A stretch of DNA of 64,000 nt from Penelope pileata (Eukaryota > Chordata > Aves > Galliformes > Cracidae): the NCBI GenBank assembly GCA_013396635.1, contig WBMW01003333.1, forward strand, positions 188,261-252,260. Direction: 5' to 3'. A program made the translations under genes and the position numbers. The notes beneath the pieces were generated by a model. That model was not told where the DNA came from, did no database searches, and was given only the letters and a program-made list of their open reading frames with translations. The number at the start of each line of letters is the position of its first letter. The first letter of the stretch is position 1. Shown here in pieces: positions 24,601 through 37,799 of this stretch.

Positions 24601-26933
24601 GCTCCAAAAGGGAGAGCAGAGACCTGGTCTCCAGAGTCTGGTCTCAAAGGCTTCTGGAAGGGGTAACAGAGAATGCTTCTCTTGGAGCTGGATAGTATTT
24701 AGACTTTTTTTCTTCAATTAAAATGCATCGTTCGAGTTTGCTAAATTGCTGCATTATTTTGGGCGGTGAGATATTGCAGGATTTCTGTTTTTTGCCTTAA
24801 TTATTGGGTGGCACTTTCAGCATGCATTGGAATAAGTGTTTAAGATGCCACTTTTGGGTTGCTGTGGGTTCTTTTTAATTCTCTAGCACATAGGTAAGAG
24901 ATTTTGGTTTCTGCCTGCCTCATCAGTATTGTGTGTTGTCTTTGTGATAAATGACCAAAATGGATCAGCTAGCACTGCAAAGCAGTGAGAAAGAGGGGAA
25001 GAAAAGTATGCAGAGCTGTGTGCTGAATGAACAGACTTTTCCTGCGACTTCTGGCTTCAAGCTCAGAAAGTTGAGATTCATAATGGAAAACACTCCTACC
25101 TGGTGCACAGCCCACATGCAGAGCAATTGCACGATATGGAACTTGAAGATAGGTTTTCATCATGTGCATCCTATGTCCATTACACATTACACTGGAAGTG
25201 CTGTTTGTAACCAAGTGATTTTGAGCTCTCTCACACTCCACAATGGGTGGAACTACTCCAACTGGTCTACTTTTTATTTAAGTTATTCTCAACTGTCATA
25301 CTGGCATCAGATACAAAGCTTTTAGTAATTATATATGACACATAAAATGACAGAACATCAGAACATGCAAGAGAGAATGATAATTAAGGCAACAAACAAA
25401 TCCACCCTTTTCCTGGCCCCTCCTTCCACAGAGCAGCAAGATGACCCAAAGTGGGTCAGCAGCTCTCCAGAGCTAACAGTGCATCTCACCCCTTCCTTCT
25501 GGATCAGAAACCACTGCCCACTGCCGTAACTACTCTAAGGCAGCTGTCACAGTATTATTTTCATCCACGTATGGGACACACACAAGGAAAAGTCATTACC
25601 AAGTGCTGCCACATTTATTATGACAGCACAATTGTGAGTTTTCACAACTATGTTGTTTGGAAATGCAATCAATGCCTTTAGGTTACTTCTTGGCATTACA
25701 AGTAGCCCTAAGAGGTTTTTTTTAATATTTTACTGCAAAATGTACAACACTTTAAAATTGAGAATTTAAATTGTCTCTGCTAATTTCATCAGGAATTTGA
25801 TTTTATTCACTTTTAGTTGACTGACCTTTATCATTGCCCTATGATCAGAGGGAATGAGCAACTTACACCTCTCTGTAACAGCAGTATCAAAATCCTACAT
25901 TTTTCTCTTCTAACCAGATATCACCTTATTTAATGCATAAGAGAATAATTTTCTACCTTTGCACCACGTCTGGCTTAAAGTAACCAATAGTTTCAGAAGC
26001 ACTGTGACAAGAGTGAATATATGCGTAGACAGTGTGATGACCACAGAAGACCTCATTTGCACCAGGTGAGCAGCAAGCAGTTGCCTGGACTTCTTGTGAC
26101 ACGTGGCATGAACCGAGACACAAGGGCAGATCTTAGTTTAGATAATAATAATAAAATAAAAAACAAAAACAACCCAGCCACTACCATTATAATTAAGCTT
26201 AACCAATGAATGAGGATACTGATTTTGCACACTGAGCACAATTTTGCAAACAGGGACAGTCCAAAGGGAACTTGGATAATCATATCCATGAGCCAATATT
26301 CCTATTTCTTTTAATAATAAGCAGCATCTGTGCCCATGGTGGTAGTATTTCCTGAAATCTGAGCAAACATTGCAATAGGTGTGTTTGGAAATCAACATTT
26401 GTAGTACAAAGACAGCATGAACCACCAAAGCACACTGAACAGTGTTAGAACTGGTGTCTATAAATAGCAGAGGTTCACACTTCAGAGAAGAGACGAGCAT
26501 TCAAAATTCCCCAACAAGTGCCAGTGAACGGTGATTTCTGACAGTTGGTTCTACCTGAACAACACAAGCACGGAACAGAATGGGGAACTGTAGCTACTAG
26601 TAGAACAGCTTCAAGTTTTTTTTTTTTCCCATGCCCTGTTCTTCCATTTCCAATTGCATCGTTATCACTAACGAAAAGATAAATAAATTCAAATCACGAT
26701 ATTGAAGTGATTCTATGTTTAAAAACAAATAAATAATTCATTGTTATTCTTGGAGCTCATTTGACCTCAGTACAACCATGACAAACATTCAGTCAAAAAA
26801 AAAAAATCTGAACAAAACATGTGCTCAGAGTATCAGTTAAGAAATATAGCTGCTCTGAAACATTAAAGAATACAAAAGGGCCTCTACAATAGTATAACCT
26901 TTGCCTCTGTGTGCTAGCATCACAGTTTACACG
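21601..26933. other. Intronic unique sequence
   Basis: AT-rich, with short chance open frames on both strands. I recognise no exon, RNA gene or repeat family. Confidence 0.6.
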
Positions 26934-26947
26934 GTTTCCATGGAAAC
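26934..26947. promoter_or_regulatory. RFX X-box-like palindrome
   Basis: GTTTCCATGGAAAC is a perfect 14-bp palindrome that matches the known RFX dimer consensus (GTNRCC-N-RGYAAC type) apart from one base per half site at most. Function is inferred from the motif only. Confidence 0.35.
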
Positions 26948-27532
26948 TCTCTGCAAACATATGAATGTTCTGGTTGCGTTAGATGCTGAACAGAAAAACC
27001 TTTGTGACCATTCCGGAGGGCCATGGCCAGTGCCAACCTCCCAGTGAAATAATGCCCCTCACTATGCCTTGCCCAGCAGGCTCATGACACACTCACTCAC
27101 ATGGTACATGGCTTTTTTTCCCCCCATCTGAAAAAAAGAGGTGTACATCATAATTTTTAAATGTTTCTTCCTGCATCGAGAGTGTGCTTTGCCCCTGCCA
27201 AATCGATGGCCAAGTCCCCAGGACTGGACCCTGAGATGCAACCCAAGAGCTGTAAAACCAGGGCACTGGCTGGGAGACTTCCAGCAGGCTCCGAATCAAG
27301 GCACTGGGGAATACATTTACATAATGAGTAGGCAACTGCCCAAAGCAAACACCACAATTCATTATTAGATATTTTGAGAAAAAGCAAATTTAAAAACAAA
27401 ACAAAAAAAAACCCAACAGCACAAAAATACAAAATTCTCAGGATGTGACAGGTATATCAGTCCAGAAGAGAAAACAAGTTTCATTACTCGTTATCCCTCA
27501 TAATGGGTGGATCAACTGATCTGCACGCCATT

Positions 27533-27645
27533 CGGTGTCACAGAATGGCTGAGGTCAGCAGGGACCACTGGGTCCATCTGCCCCAACCCCCTGCTGAAGC
27601 AAAGCCATGACAAGCACATTGCCCAGGCCTGTGTACAGGCAGATG
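27533..27645 (-). mobile_element. Old decayed CR1 3' fragment
   Basis: On the plus strand the blocks GTGTCACAGAATGGCTGAGG, GGGTCCATCTGCCCCAACC, CCCTGCTGAAGCAAAG and AGCACATTGCCCAGG follow the order of an antisense CR1 3' end. It is more diverged than the other two copies and fades out before 27700. Confidence 0.8.
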
Positions 27646-28427
27646 AATAACTCATGTACTGGATGGGTTCCTTCTCCTGCAACAGAGGCAGAAAATTTTC
27701 ACCCAAGAAAACAAAAAAAATTGTGAGAAGGACTGCTATTGGCAGTTAAGGGTGTGTGCTTGAGAAAAAGCTGAAGGACCAAAAGAACTTGTTTCTGTTT
27801 TACATAGGAGGAGCTACTGTCAAACATCTGAAAGTTTTGTCCCTCCTGAACTTCCTCAAAATGCACACCTCCTCTGCAATTTTAAATATTGTAACCAACA
27901 CTGAGGCAAAAGTCCATCTACTAAAGTGAATTAAAAGTGCACCTTCAAGAGATCCAGCCTGTCCACACAGCTGGACAACACCTTGTTTGCAGACTGAATT
28001 CTATATTCCCATTTCCCTGAAACTGAGCAAATTCACAGCAGAGCACGTTTCGCTCTAATTTCTGAGATACCAGTGGAGTAATTTATCAAATTGCTTACAG
28101 ATGTGCCCAGTCTGTGGCAGGACAAGGGCTCCAAAGGCTGCACTCAGAGCAGCAAACCTGCAGGCTGTGAGGCAAGGTGAAAGCCTGACTGCCCGAGTAA
28201 ACCTGAGCAAAATGGGGAAGGTCAACACCTTTCTGCTTGTAAACAGCTCCTTCTGTGATTAAGCCATTTTCAGATGCTACCCCAGTCCCAGTGTCAGAAA
28301 TCAATACAGCAATAGTTTTGCGGTGAGTTCCGCAGAACGATGACAGATTTTGCACCGTGAAGAAAACCACACTTTTGCTTTGCCTCCACCCTTGGTTTCT
28401 ACATTTATTTTTGTCCCCTTACAACAG

Positions 28428-28564
28428 GAAGCTCTGGCAGGAAGCTCCCAAAGTTCAGGCCACCACCACCCTCCTGCCTCACGCCCAAAACCAGCTCGGG
28501 CCTACGAGCACCAGCTACCACCTTCCTCCTGCGGCCCAGCCCTCAGCACCACCTGCGGAACAAA
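28428..28564 (+). other. Candidate plus-strand exon, antisense to ADD3
   Basis: A strong acceptor-like tract (ATTTTTGTCCCCTTACAACAG, AG at 28426-28427) precedes a 137-bp block. The block is richer in GC than its flanks and ends at a weaker donor AACAAA|GTAAAT. It is open in two plus-strand frames, but the peptides are proline- and serine-rich and unlike any family I know. It is more likely a lncRNA exon or chance than a protein exon. Confidence 0.2.
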
Positions 28565-31500
28565 GTAAATATTGGGCTGGCCATAGCTCTGCCTGCTCCC
28601 CCGCTTTAATAGCCCATTGTTTGCCTGTGGTTGCCTCAGTGAGATAAAACACCAAAATGCAGCATTTCCGGAGGGGAAACGCTGTGACACAGGGTGCAGG
28701 CCCAGGGCCGGGCTTCACAGGGGCAGCCCTACATGTGAGCCGATTGCACAAACATCTGCTGGGCCCAGGATCTCGGGCTGCTTCTAACAGGTTTGTTTGG
28801 AGACAGATTTGCTGTATTTACTCCTCTGCGTGGGTTGGATGGGACCTGCTGGGGTGCACCCTGACCCATGCCATCACCCTGCCTTCTGCTGCCACCTATG
28901 TCAGCACCAGGCTATGGGTAACACTCGCTGCAGGTAATATTTAAGTACAGGAGGTGATATTTAAGCATAGGGAAAAGGACACAATAGAGACAAATTAATC
29001 CAACCATACAGGAAATGATAAAATTGAGAAGTCACTCATTTAATATTTTCACCACATCCTCTTGTCCAATAAAGAAGTGCACTGAACGTAATTAACATCC
29101 CGCTAATGAGACATCCGATCTCCCAGAACAAAAGAATAATGAACACGAGCTCTGTTTCCACCAAATCTACCAGAAGGATTTTTAAGGGTCTGCTTTCCCA
29201 CTGACACGAACACATGACTCCCATTAGCCTTAATAAAGGAAAGCTGCGTTCAGTGAGGGAGTAATTTCCCAGGACTGCACAACTAAATTGTGGCAGGAAC
29301 AAGACACAGGATAGACTGCTAAGAGAAGCTGGCTGTCACAAAACCATACTGACAGACCAAATTCCTTCATAATTTTCCCATGAATTTGTTCGGCGTTTGT
29401 TGCTTTTCACTTTAGGCCAGAGAAAATATTCAGGGCTTTTCTTATGCCAAAATTATGGAAAAGCAAATCAGATAGTGGAATGCCTAGCTCATTTTTAGGC
29501 TGAATAAAATAAAATATGCACTTTTTGTTTACTTTAATCTTAATGCATTGTCCCTGTATACTATTTTTGACACTACAATACATAAATACTTACTCCTGTA
29601 ACAATGCAAATTTGTTGACAGGATGATAGGTTAAAGTTTATCTTTTCAAGGCTGTTTCCCTTGCACCAGAGAAATCTAGTTATGTCAATTTATGTCCTTC
29701 TCAGTGCTCAGTGGGGCAAGGAAACGGAGTGGAATGCCAGAATGTGGAAACAATGCAAAAAACTAATGCCAGAGCTGAGCATCTGACGCTTCGGCTAAGC
29801 TCTATGTGCCCTCATAAGACTTTGAGATTAGTACTGTACCTCTCAAAATTGCATTAAAAAAACCCCTTAATTCCAGATGTTGAAAATATATTTAACCTTT
29901 TAATAGATAAAAGCTTTTTTTCTCCCCAGCTCATGTTTATGAATTTTAAAATGCTTGAGTGCCTTTCTTTTCCTTTTTTCCTCTCGACACCAGAAAATTC
30001 AATTTGATAGGCAACATAAAAATATTTCATCACGTGTTTTCCATAAGAAACCTATTTGATGTAATCTAAGACATTCAATACTATATTGCTGTATTTTAAT
30101 AATACAGCAGGTAATGCTGTATTTTAGAGCCATGTACTAAAACATGTCTTGCAAATTAAATCAAAATTACCTACCTATTTGTGCTCAGCTGTAAAGAAAC
30201 ATATTTGTTAAAATAAAAATCTGTAAGGCCAGTACAGCAAACCACGGTACTGTGCCACAGTGTGATTAGCCTTATGCCCAGCGTGGCTTTGGCACACACT
30301 TGAAATCCAGCACCCAGTCTTCCCGAGGCTGGTGCACTGTTCCACTTCAATGGAAGCAAAACTAGATCTCATATTCCTCAGAAAAAAAATAATAACATGC
30401 AGAACAACTGATGCAAACAGAGAACAGCTGATTTACAGACAGATACCAACTTCACTGGAAAACCTCATTCAAACAAAAATCATAACTCACCAGCCATGTC
30501 GCTACTCTGGAGATAAAGATCATGAAAATTTGAAATAGAAGACAATGAAAATACAAGACAATTTTCTGGAGGTCCATCCCCGACTGTTCTGTCAAATACA
30601 CAACAGCAATAGCACAAAGCATCTTTATGACAGGAATAAAAGACTCTTTAAATGCTCTTTCTATTTTTTATTGAATGAACCCACTCTTACACAAAGCTCA
30701 TGCAACGATGTCTCGAGCCCCAGCACTGCCAAATCATGTATTTGATTAGTCAGCTACAGCATGCACGTTACGTGCAGAGCAATCTGAAACATTTATTAGT
30801 TGCATGTAATGCGGCAGGTCAGGTGGTTGATCAAGAGACTGAACTTGCAACACTCTGAGACATGCAGTCATCAGTGAGGTTAAAGTCTGGTCAGTGGGTG
30901 TTTCACCACAACTGACAGAACACTTCTCATCTCACAGTCCCTGGCAAAAAAAAACAAAAGAAAACATGGGTGTTCAGACCCAAACCTACAGACGCCTGCC
31001 AACAAGTGTTAGATTTGGTGTGGTTTGCCCTTGTTGCAGAGCTGTGACTCCTCACTGATGCTGCTTCTCCCTCTGGGAGGCACACCACACCACACCTCCC
31101 CGTTGCTGGAAAAGATACCATCAGATGAGATGCTTCCAGAGTAATCCTCTCCTAAAGGGTGTTAGAGTTTATTCGTGGGTGGAGAAAAACCACTCTGCAG
31201 GACTCACAAACAGGAACTCCTTCACAGTCTGCAAGCGTACCACGCCACTGACCTGTCACGTAACCCACAGGCAAATGCTGCCACAGACTCTCCAGATCAA
31301 GATGTTCCCTGTAGGATAAAATTACATTGCTATCTGTTCTTAAAACTGATTTTTGCCACTTTTAATCTCTCAATCAGACAGGAATGAGATTAAAGTGCAT
31401 TAGGAAAGACAGGGCATGAAGCCAGAACAGAAACCAACCACAGGGCTTCTCACCCTTGCTTCAGCAGCCCCTTGCACTGGAGGGGAAGCCAAAAGCACTG

Positions 31501-31879
31501 CTTTCATGCATTGCATGGTGCCTTAAAGTGGACACAGACATGGTACTGGTCATAAAAACAAGTGCAGCTCTATCATTTCTTAAATATTTACCACTCAAAT
31601 ACACCACAGTACAAAACCCAGAGCTCTGTTCCTGCTACTCAGACCTTTCTGTCAAAACACGAATTGACATTAGACCTCCTGGTAAAAAGACTTCAGAATG
31701 CTTTCACACTTTTGTTTTGAAGCACAGATCTGTCTTTCCTTCCCCCCACCAACACCACCCACTCTTCCAAACAAGTAAGTAATCCAACCTTGCACAGGAA
31801 TTTTAATTGTTTCCATAACTTCTGTTACCTGCCAAAAAACTGCTTAGTATGACAGAAAAAAGACAGGGTGCCTTTGCTA
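28565..31879. other. Intronic unique sequence
   Basis: Mostly AT-rich, with a GC-richer part up to about 28930. There is no recognisable gene or repeat. Confidence 0.6.
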
Positions 31880-31957
31880 CATATATATTTACAATAAAAT
31901 ACAGGCATACATATATATACACACACACAACTATATATATATACACATGTATATATG
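31880..31957. repeat. (TA)n/(CA)n compound microsatellite
   Basis: ATATATAT, CATACATATATATAC, ACACACACAC and TATATATATATACAC blocks alternate over about 78 bp. Confidence 0.9.
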
Positions 31958-34900
31958 ACTTACATAACAGTTAACTTTTGTATAGCTATAAAGACCAGAA
32001 GACTTCATAAGACCCAGCCTTATGCTCTGAAGTAGCAGCCGTGGCTTGAGCACAGTTGGCTCTTGGGCTCAGATTTACATTTTACAGCTCAATGTCCTGC
32101 CTGCTGCACAAGCCGGGCTTGGTGTGTTGTCTCCTTTGTACAGCTTTAGCCACGACAGGTGCTAGTTAGCAGGGGCAATCTCTTGCACAAGGGGCTACCC
32201 TAAGACACACACCTCTATGTTTGTTGCAAGTGAAGTGCAGTCCCACAGATCTCCCCAACAGCCTCTCCAAGCTTGGCAGATCTAAGTACCACCACTGAAA
32301 GCCTAGATCCTTGCTACAGTTGTGCAACTTGTTAATTTTATTTTCATTCTTTTAATTTTATTTTTAAGATCTTGGTCTGTCAACTCTTCCTCACACTACA
32401 CAATATCTCTTACCACAAACAACAGTCCTGGTTTCAGTGGGACCTTTGAAACACTCATCTTGTGGTAGGAGTAATTGCACAACACAAGCTTGTAGGGATA
32501 TTTTCAGCATATTCATACAACTTCATTTACTTATTTTTTTGGACCAGGTCTAAAGAAAAACAAGACAAATTTTCTCTACCTTTTGTTTAAACAAAATTCA
32601 TGTTTACATCATGCTCTTTATAAACTGATGATATGCGAGTACTGTAGATCAGTAAAATCCCAAGGATAGTTGTAGTTATTTAGGCAAAAGTGTTTTTGTT
32701 ACTAGAGCTTACACATGTTCTCTTGGGTAAACTGCATGCCAGCATAAGCTTGCTAATAGGGGAGGCCTAACAATTTCCATAAAACAAAAGAGCATTTAGA
32801 ACAATTTAATAAACAAGAGGAAAAATACCTGTGGGATTTTCAGGCTGGAAGCTACCAAAATATTATCTTCAACAATAGATACATTTTTCCACTGATTTTA
32901 AACTAAAACCAGCACACTGCAGCTTCTGACACCTCTGGTGTTCAGAAAACTACTTTTGACAGCGTTCTCTGATTTGTGATGGGTGGTTTGTTTTGTTACG
33001 GGCTGGGTGAAGCCTTGAGGCAGATGTGCAGCACTGCTGATAACATGCGTATTTTCCAACCCCGTGATAAATGTCCCGTAACTGCTGGCCTGCAACATGA
33101 CTTTCAGCAGTTTGACTGTTTCACATTTGGATACAGCACTGTCAGTCCATTTGATGTAATAGCTCCAAGACTACAGATGGAAGACACAAACTCTCAGAAC
33201 TGACTAGTTTCAGCGCTCAACTGAAAGCTCCTCAGTGTGGCTTAGTTTCAGACAACGTTGCACGTTGTGTTCAAATAGCCAAATCCCACTTAAGAGACTT
33301 TTCGAGCTGGAAGTCCAAAGTCAGAAATGGACCTTTTGGAAGGTGCAGTCAGAACTTGGATACTGACGTTACCAGCACCGGCTGTTACCACTTAGATAGC
33401 TGCTTTGTTTCACGAGCAAACCCAAATAAGCACATGCCATTCAGCACCTTTGCATCACTACCCCTGAAAAGGTCTACGTTGTTTTCAAAGTCTAAAAAAC
33501 CGGTCTTTTGCAGCTGCAAAGGAAATGACATGGGAATAACAATGTAGGCAGTGTACATCAGCAATAATTCCATCCACTGCCGACCAACTGTGTGCAGAGG
33601 GAGGAATTGAGCTGCTTCCTCTCCCCATGCTATCAGCCCGGTGGTAGGAACGTACGTGATAGGGCATGGAGCTGGATGAGGGCACAGGCACAGTGGCTAA
33701 CCCAAGAAGATCACTCACAGCCTGCTCTCTTCTCCTTTCATTTTTTCTTCTACAGAACAAAATTCTCCCCTGTGCAGCACACCTGTCCAGGACCTATGCA
33801 TGCATTGCTTGACAGCATACAAGATGTCTCTCAAAACTAAATACCACAACTCCTTAGTTCTCCAGGATTTAGCATTTAAAACGAGGTGTGATGTTTCAGG
33901 CTAGAGTGACTAAGGCTGAAATTCAGATGCAGAGCAGGCACCAAGCCTACATACCATTTATATCCCAAAATAGAGCTAAGGGTGACTGTAGTTGGAGGGC
34001 CTGAAGCGGTGCCCAACTCTATGATGTGCCACGCACCAAGGATTTCACGGGGAAAGAATGCAAAGGGTGTTAAGAAAATCCATAGCTTTCCCATTCAGCC
34101 ATGGCACCAGAAAGCTACAGCAACTCATGCTGTGAAAGCACCCACAAGAACAGACAGACATGAACCACCTATGTTACCAAAATATGGGAGGTGCTTGATG
34201 GTGCCTAGAAATGCTTACATCACACAGGGGCTGAGGATGAAGGCTGACCTTGCTGCTGACCTTGCCAGGTGAATTACCCTTCCTCACATTTGATCAGTAA
34301 GTTTGTGAGTCACTGGGGATGACTCAAGTTTTTTCCTCTCTCCTGAATGTAAATCAGCAGCCAAGTTGCCCAGCGACTACAAGTTCCCCGTCTGAAAGGA
34401 AAATTCCCAAATCCTAAAGGAAGCAAGTTCTCATTCGTCATTCACATGACGCACAAGTTACTAAAACCTAACATTTTCATGCTCAACACTTGTGTTCACA
34501 AATTCACAGAGTCCTAGAGGGGGTTCCATTTGCTTAAGTTCAGATGTTTACAAACATTTGAATTCATTGTCTAAAGTCTTCCTCTAGGCTGAAGAGAATC
34601 ATTTTCTCGACTTTGCTGGCTGTACTGACTAGACATAAATCATAACAGAAGCACAGAATTCACAAGTAGACACCCATATTGCTGACAACCCAAGTTATGC
34701 AAGATGAGTGCTGCTCTAACACATTAGCAGGGTACATGCAAGACAGGAAATATGTAGCAAGAAGAGATCGCTTAGTTAAATACCGGGGGGGAAAAATGAC
34801 AAATGGTGGATGTTAAAACAAGAACCTACTCATTAAATTCTTGCAATTCACGCAGCAGCACAGGCAGTACATTTTGGCATGTGTTTTTGCACGCTTCTCA

Positions 34901-37799
34901 CTAACTTCAGGAGGTATTGATCCACTCAAGGAGCCCTATTACATACTGATTTTCTGCACTGCGACACAAAGCGGTACGAAATGAGCACACAGCAGCTACC
35001 AAGCAAATACCAGGATCTGGCAGTGCTGGTGTGAATGTAGATGTACAGCTAAAATATGCTGTGAGAAAATGTCACCAGCATATGCAGGCTTTTCAGAACA
35101 ACAAGTGCAGGAGCTGCTAACATAACAAGCACTAAGTGAAAATGCATCTGATTCTTTAAAAAAAACGTAAGTCACAAAAGATGTCAACATGCAGGGAAGA
35201 GGGCAGGAAGAAAGGCGAGGGGAGGAGGAATGGGGGAAACATAGTAATTTAAATTATACTGCTTTTGTGATCACAATGTGTTTACTTGATAGGAAAACAT
35301 ATTTCCATGAAGAGTACTATAAAGCAAATAAGCTTCGGAAGAAATGGTGCTTAACAAGTTCCATAAAAGATTTTTAAAGCAACTGTAACACCTTTTCTCT
35401 CATTCCCCATAAATGTCTGCAGGTAGCGTAATCTCTAAGACCAAGTTTTCTATATTTTATTATTGCTCTCAAGAGAGAAGAAATGAGCCAGAACATTAGC
35501 AAATGCATTACACAGCTTGCACTTCTGGACCTCAACGTGGTATTAAAATCTTTGTATTTCACTGTTAGTATAACATGCAAATAAGCAAAGTGCTGCTTTA
35601 TAAAAGAAATCCTTTCAAAGTCGATGGTGAAAGCTGAGTTAAAGCAACAGCAAAACCCACACATCCATCAACCCATTACAAACATCCTGATACACTGTTT
35701 GTAAAAGCTAATTTAAAGCCAAGCCCTTACACCACAGCTAGATATTTTGGGTTGAATTGGCATGATTAATAGCAAGCATGGATCATTATAAATTACAGTG
35801 AGGATGAAAGGGTTTCTGAATACTTTTCTGAAGCATGGAAGTTCATCAGCATCCACCTACAAACATATGCTTCCTTCCATATGACACAACGTGTGCAGGA
35901 AAACAATGGTGCAAACTTCTGTTTTATATTTTAAGATGACAAGCATAAATGTATCTGCAGTGCTTCTCCCTAAATCCTGAAAAGCTGATTTGGTCAAAGA
36001 AAATGTTTCAGTGGAAGGAACGTGATCTCTTTCATGACTCTTCCCCATTTTATGATGCCTTGGTACAAAACTGGTACAGAGCTGAAATGCAGGAGAGGGC
36101 ATTTTCCCCTGGTCAAGTAATCTGTTTTACTTCAAAGCTATCTTGCCATCATTATGGTATTAACATTTTACACAGATCAGTGTTGAGGACTTTTCTCAGT
36201 TACTTGTCTTTTCAAACATCCACAGGCCATCAGCAACTTTACATACAGCTGATGAAATACAAATCCTTCCTGCTTAGGGTGGAAAGTAGCTGAAAAAACA
36301 GCCTCACAGCAGACAGCCTTGCTGCTCTGTACAACTGTTTACTCTTTCAAGGGAGATGTCATTGGAACAATTGTATCAAACGTCTCTTCCCTTTAATCAG
36401 GTATTTTTCTCTTTTGCAGAAAATGTAAAGTTCATTAAATGGCATTTTCTCTTTCAGTTCAAGAATTTGTATGCATATGATGAACTAGCTGACAAAAGAA
36501 AAGATGTTTAATTCTAATACACTTTTTTTACACGGAAAAAATATTAAAGTGTATTCAGTCTACACACAAGGTTAGACATCTTAAAGAGGCTGCATCCATG
36601 GAAGATCTCGATCTAGCACAAAGCCAGAATTAGTCCCAAGAATCAATTTTCTTGAACTTTTATACTTTCATACCAGACAGAAGGAAGACACCATATCTTC
36701 CTCATTTTGTATCCTCATACCAAGAAGTGAGCATCGGCAATTAAAAAAAAGAAAGCCACAGGCATCCAGCCTGACTCATGCCAATCCCATAGTAAGACAG
36801 CAAAAGACTCAGACTTGGCAGATTTCACAGGACTCTACTGACCATGCCACATCCACTGCTCACCACAAAGCAAGTTTTACCTACATCTTGTGGTCGGGAA
36901 TTGACCAAAACTCAAACATTAACATCTAAACATAGGTCTGCAGTCACAGATTTAGACCACATATAGGATATTTGATGCACTTTATATAATACGGTTGATT
37001 TAAATCCACTATTTCTTATGATCTAATTGTTTATTGGCATCCAAGTGTTTTACAGAAAATTACACTGTGGTATGGCATATATTTCTGGCTATTAAGTACA
37101 TATATTCTCCACAAAGACACATGATTGCAGAACAAATAATTGCTTTCTTGCATTTTCAATTCTGCAAGCTGAAGAGGTGGAAGAAACCCAGCAAACTGCA
37201 TGTCCACCACAGGTTAAAGAGCATCCATCTATTTGATGTACTTTTTCCCTTTTCCAAAGCCACAGAGTAAGTGATATAAGCCCATGTATTCACCGATTGT
37301 GTGGTTTTTATTTGTTTGTAATGACACATACCAACTCACCTGTATAGACTCGCTGCTCTGTGGGGAATCTTGAATATTTCTGGAATGCTTTTAAGATATT
37401 GAAATCGTGTTTGCCTATTTTCATGCTTCTGATCCTCTGGTAATTTTATGTAACAGATCGCAGTTGCTAGAGCAGCATTTTCACATGCAACTACCTTAAG
37501 ATCTTTGGGACATTTCAGGAGACCAGCTCTCAAGATTCACCTGTAAAGTTCATGCGTGAAGACCGTGAAGACCTTTTCAGGAAAGTCAACGCAGTTACAA
37601 ATCATTTAGCTTTCATTCTGCACCTTATCTTCTCCAAGGCTCCTTTCTCACTTGAGCCATCTATCAGCTCTCTAGTCTGGCTGGCAGGATTTCTATTTCT
37701 GAAGCATTTGAAATGATTCAATATAAATGATTTATTGTAGGCTCTCATGTCTTTAGTGGATTGTTTCTCAGAATATCTTTTGGCCAGACTCATTATACT
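31958..37799. other. Intronic unique sequence with a purine-rich tract
   Basis: No recognisable gene. A purine-rich block (GGGAAGAGGGCAGGAAG and following) lies at 35196-35236. Two acceptor-like tracts (CTCTTTTGCAG and TTTCTCTTTCAG) lie on the plus strand near 36419 and 36458 without a convincing exon. Confidence 0.6.

Noticed and set aside
34498..34530. CR1-like AATTCACAGAGTCCTAGAGG
   Set aside because: Only about 20 bases resemble a CR1 3' end, with no following CR1 blocks. Too short to call.
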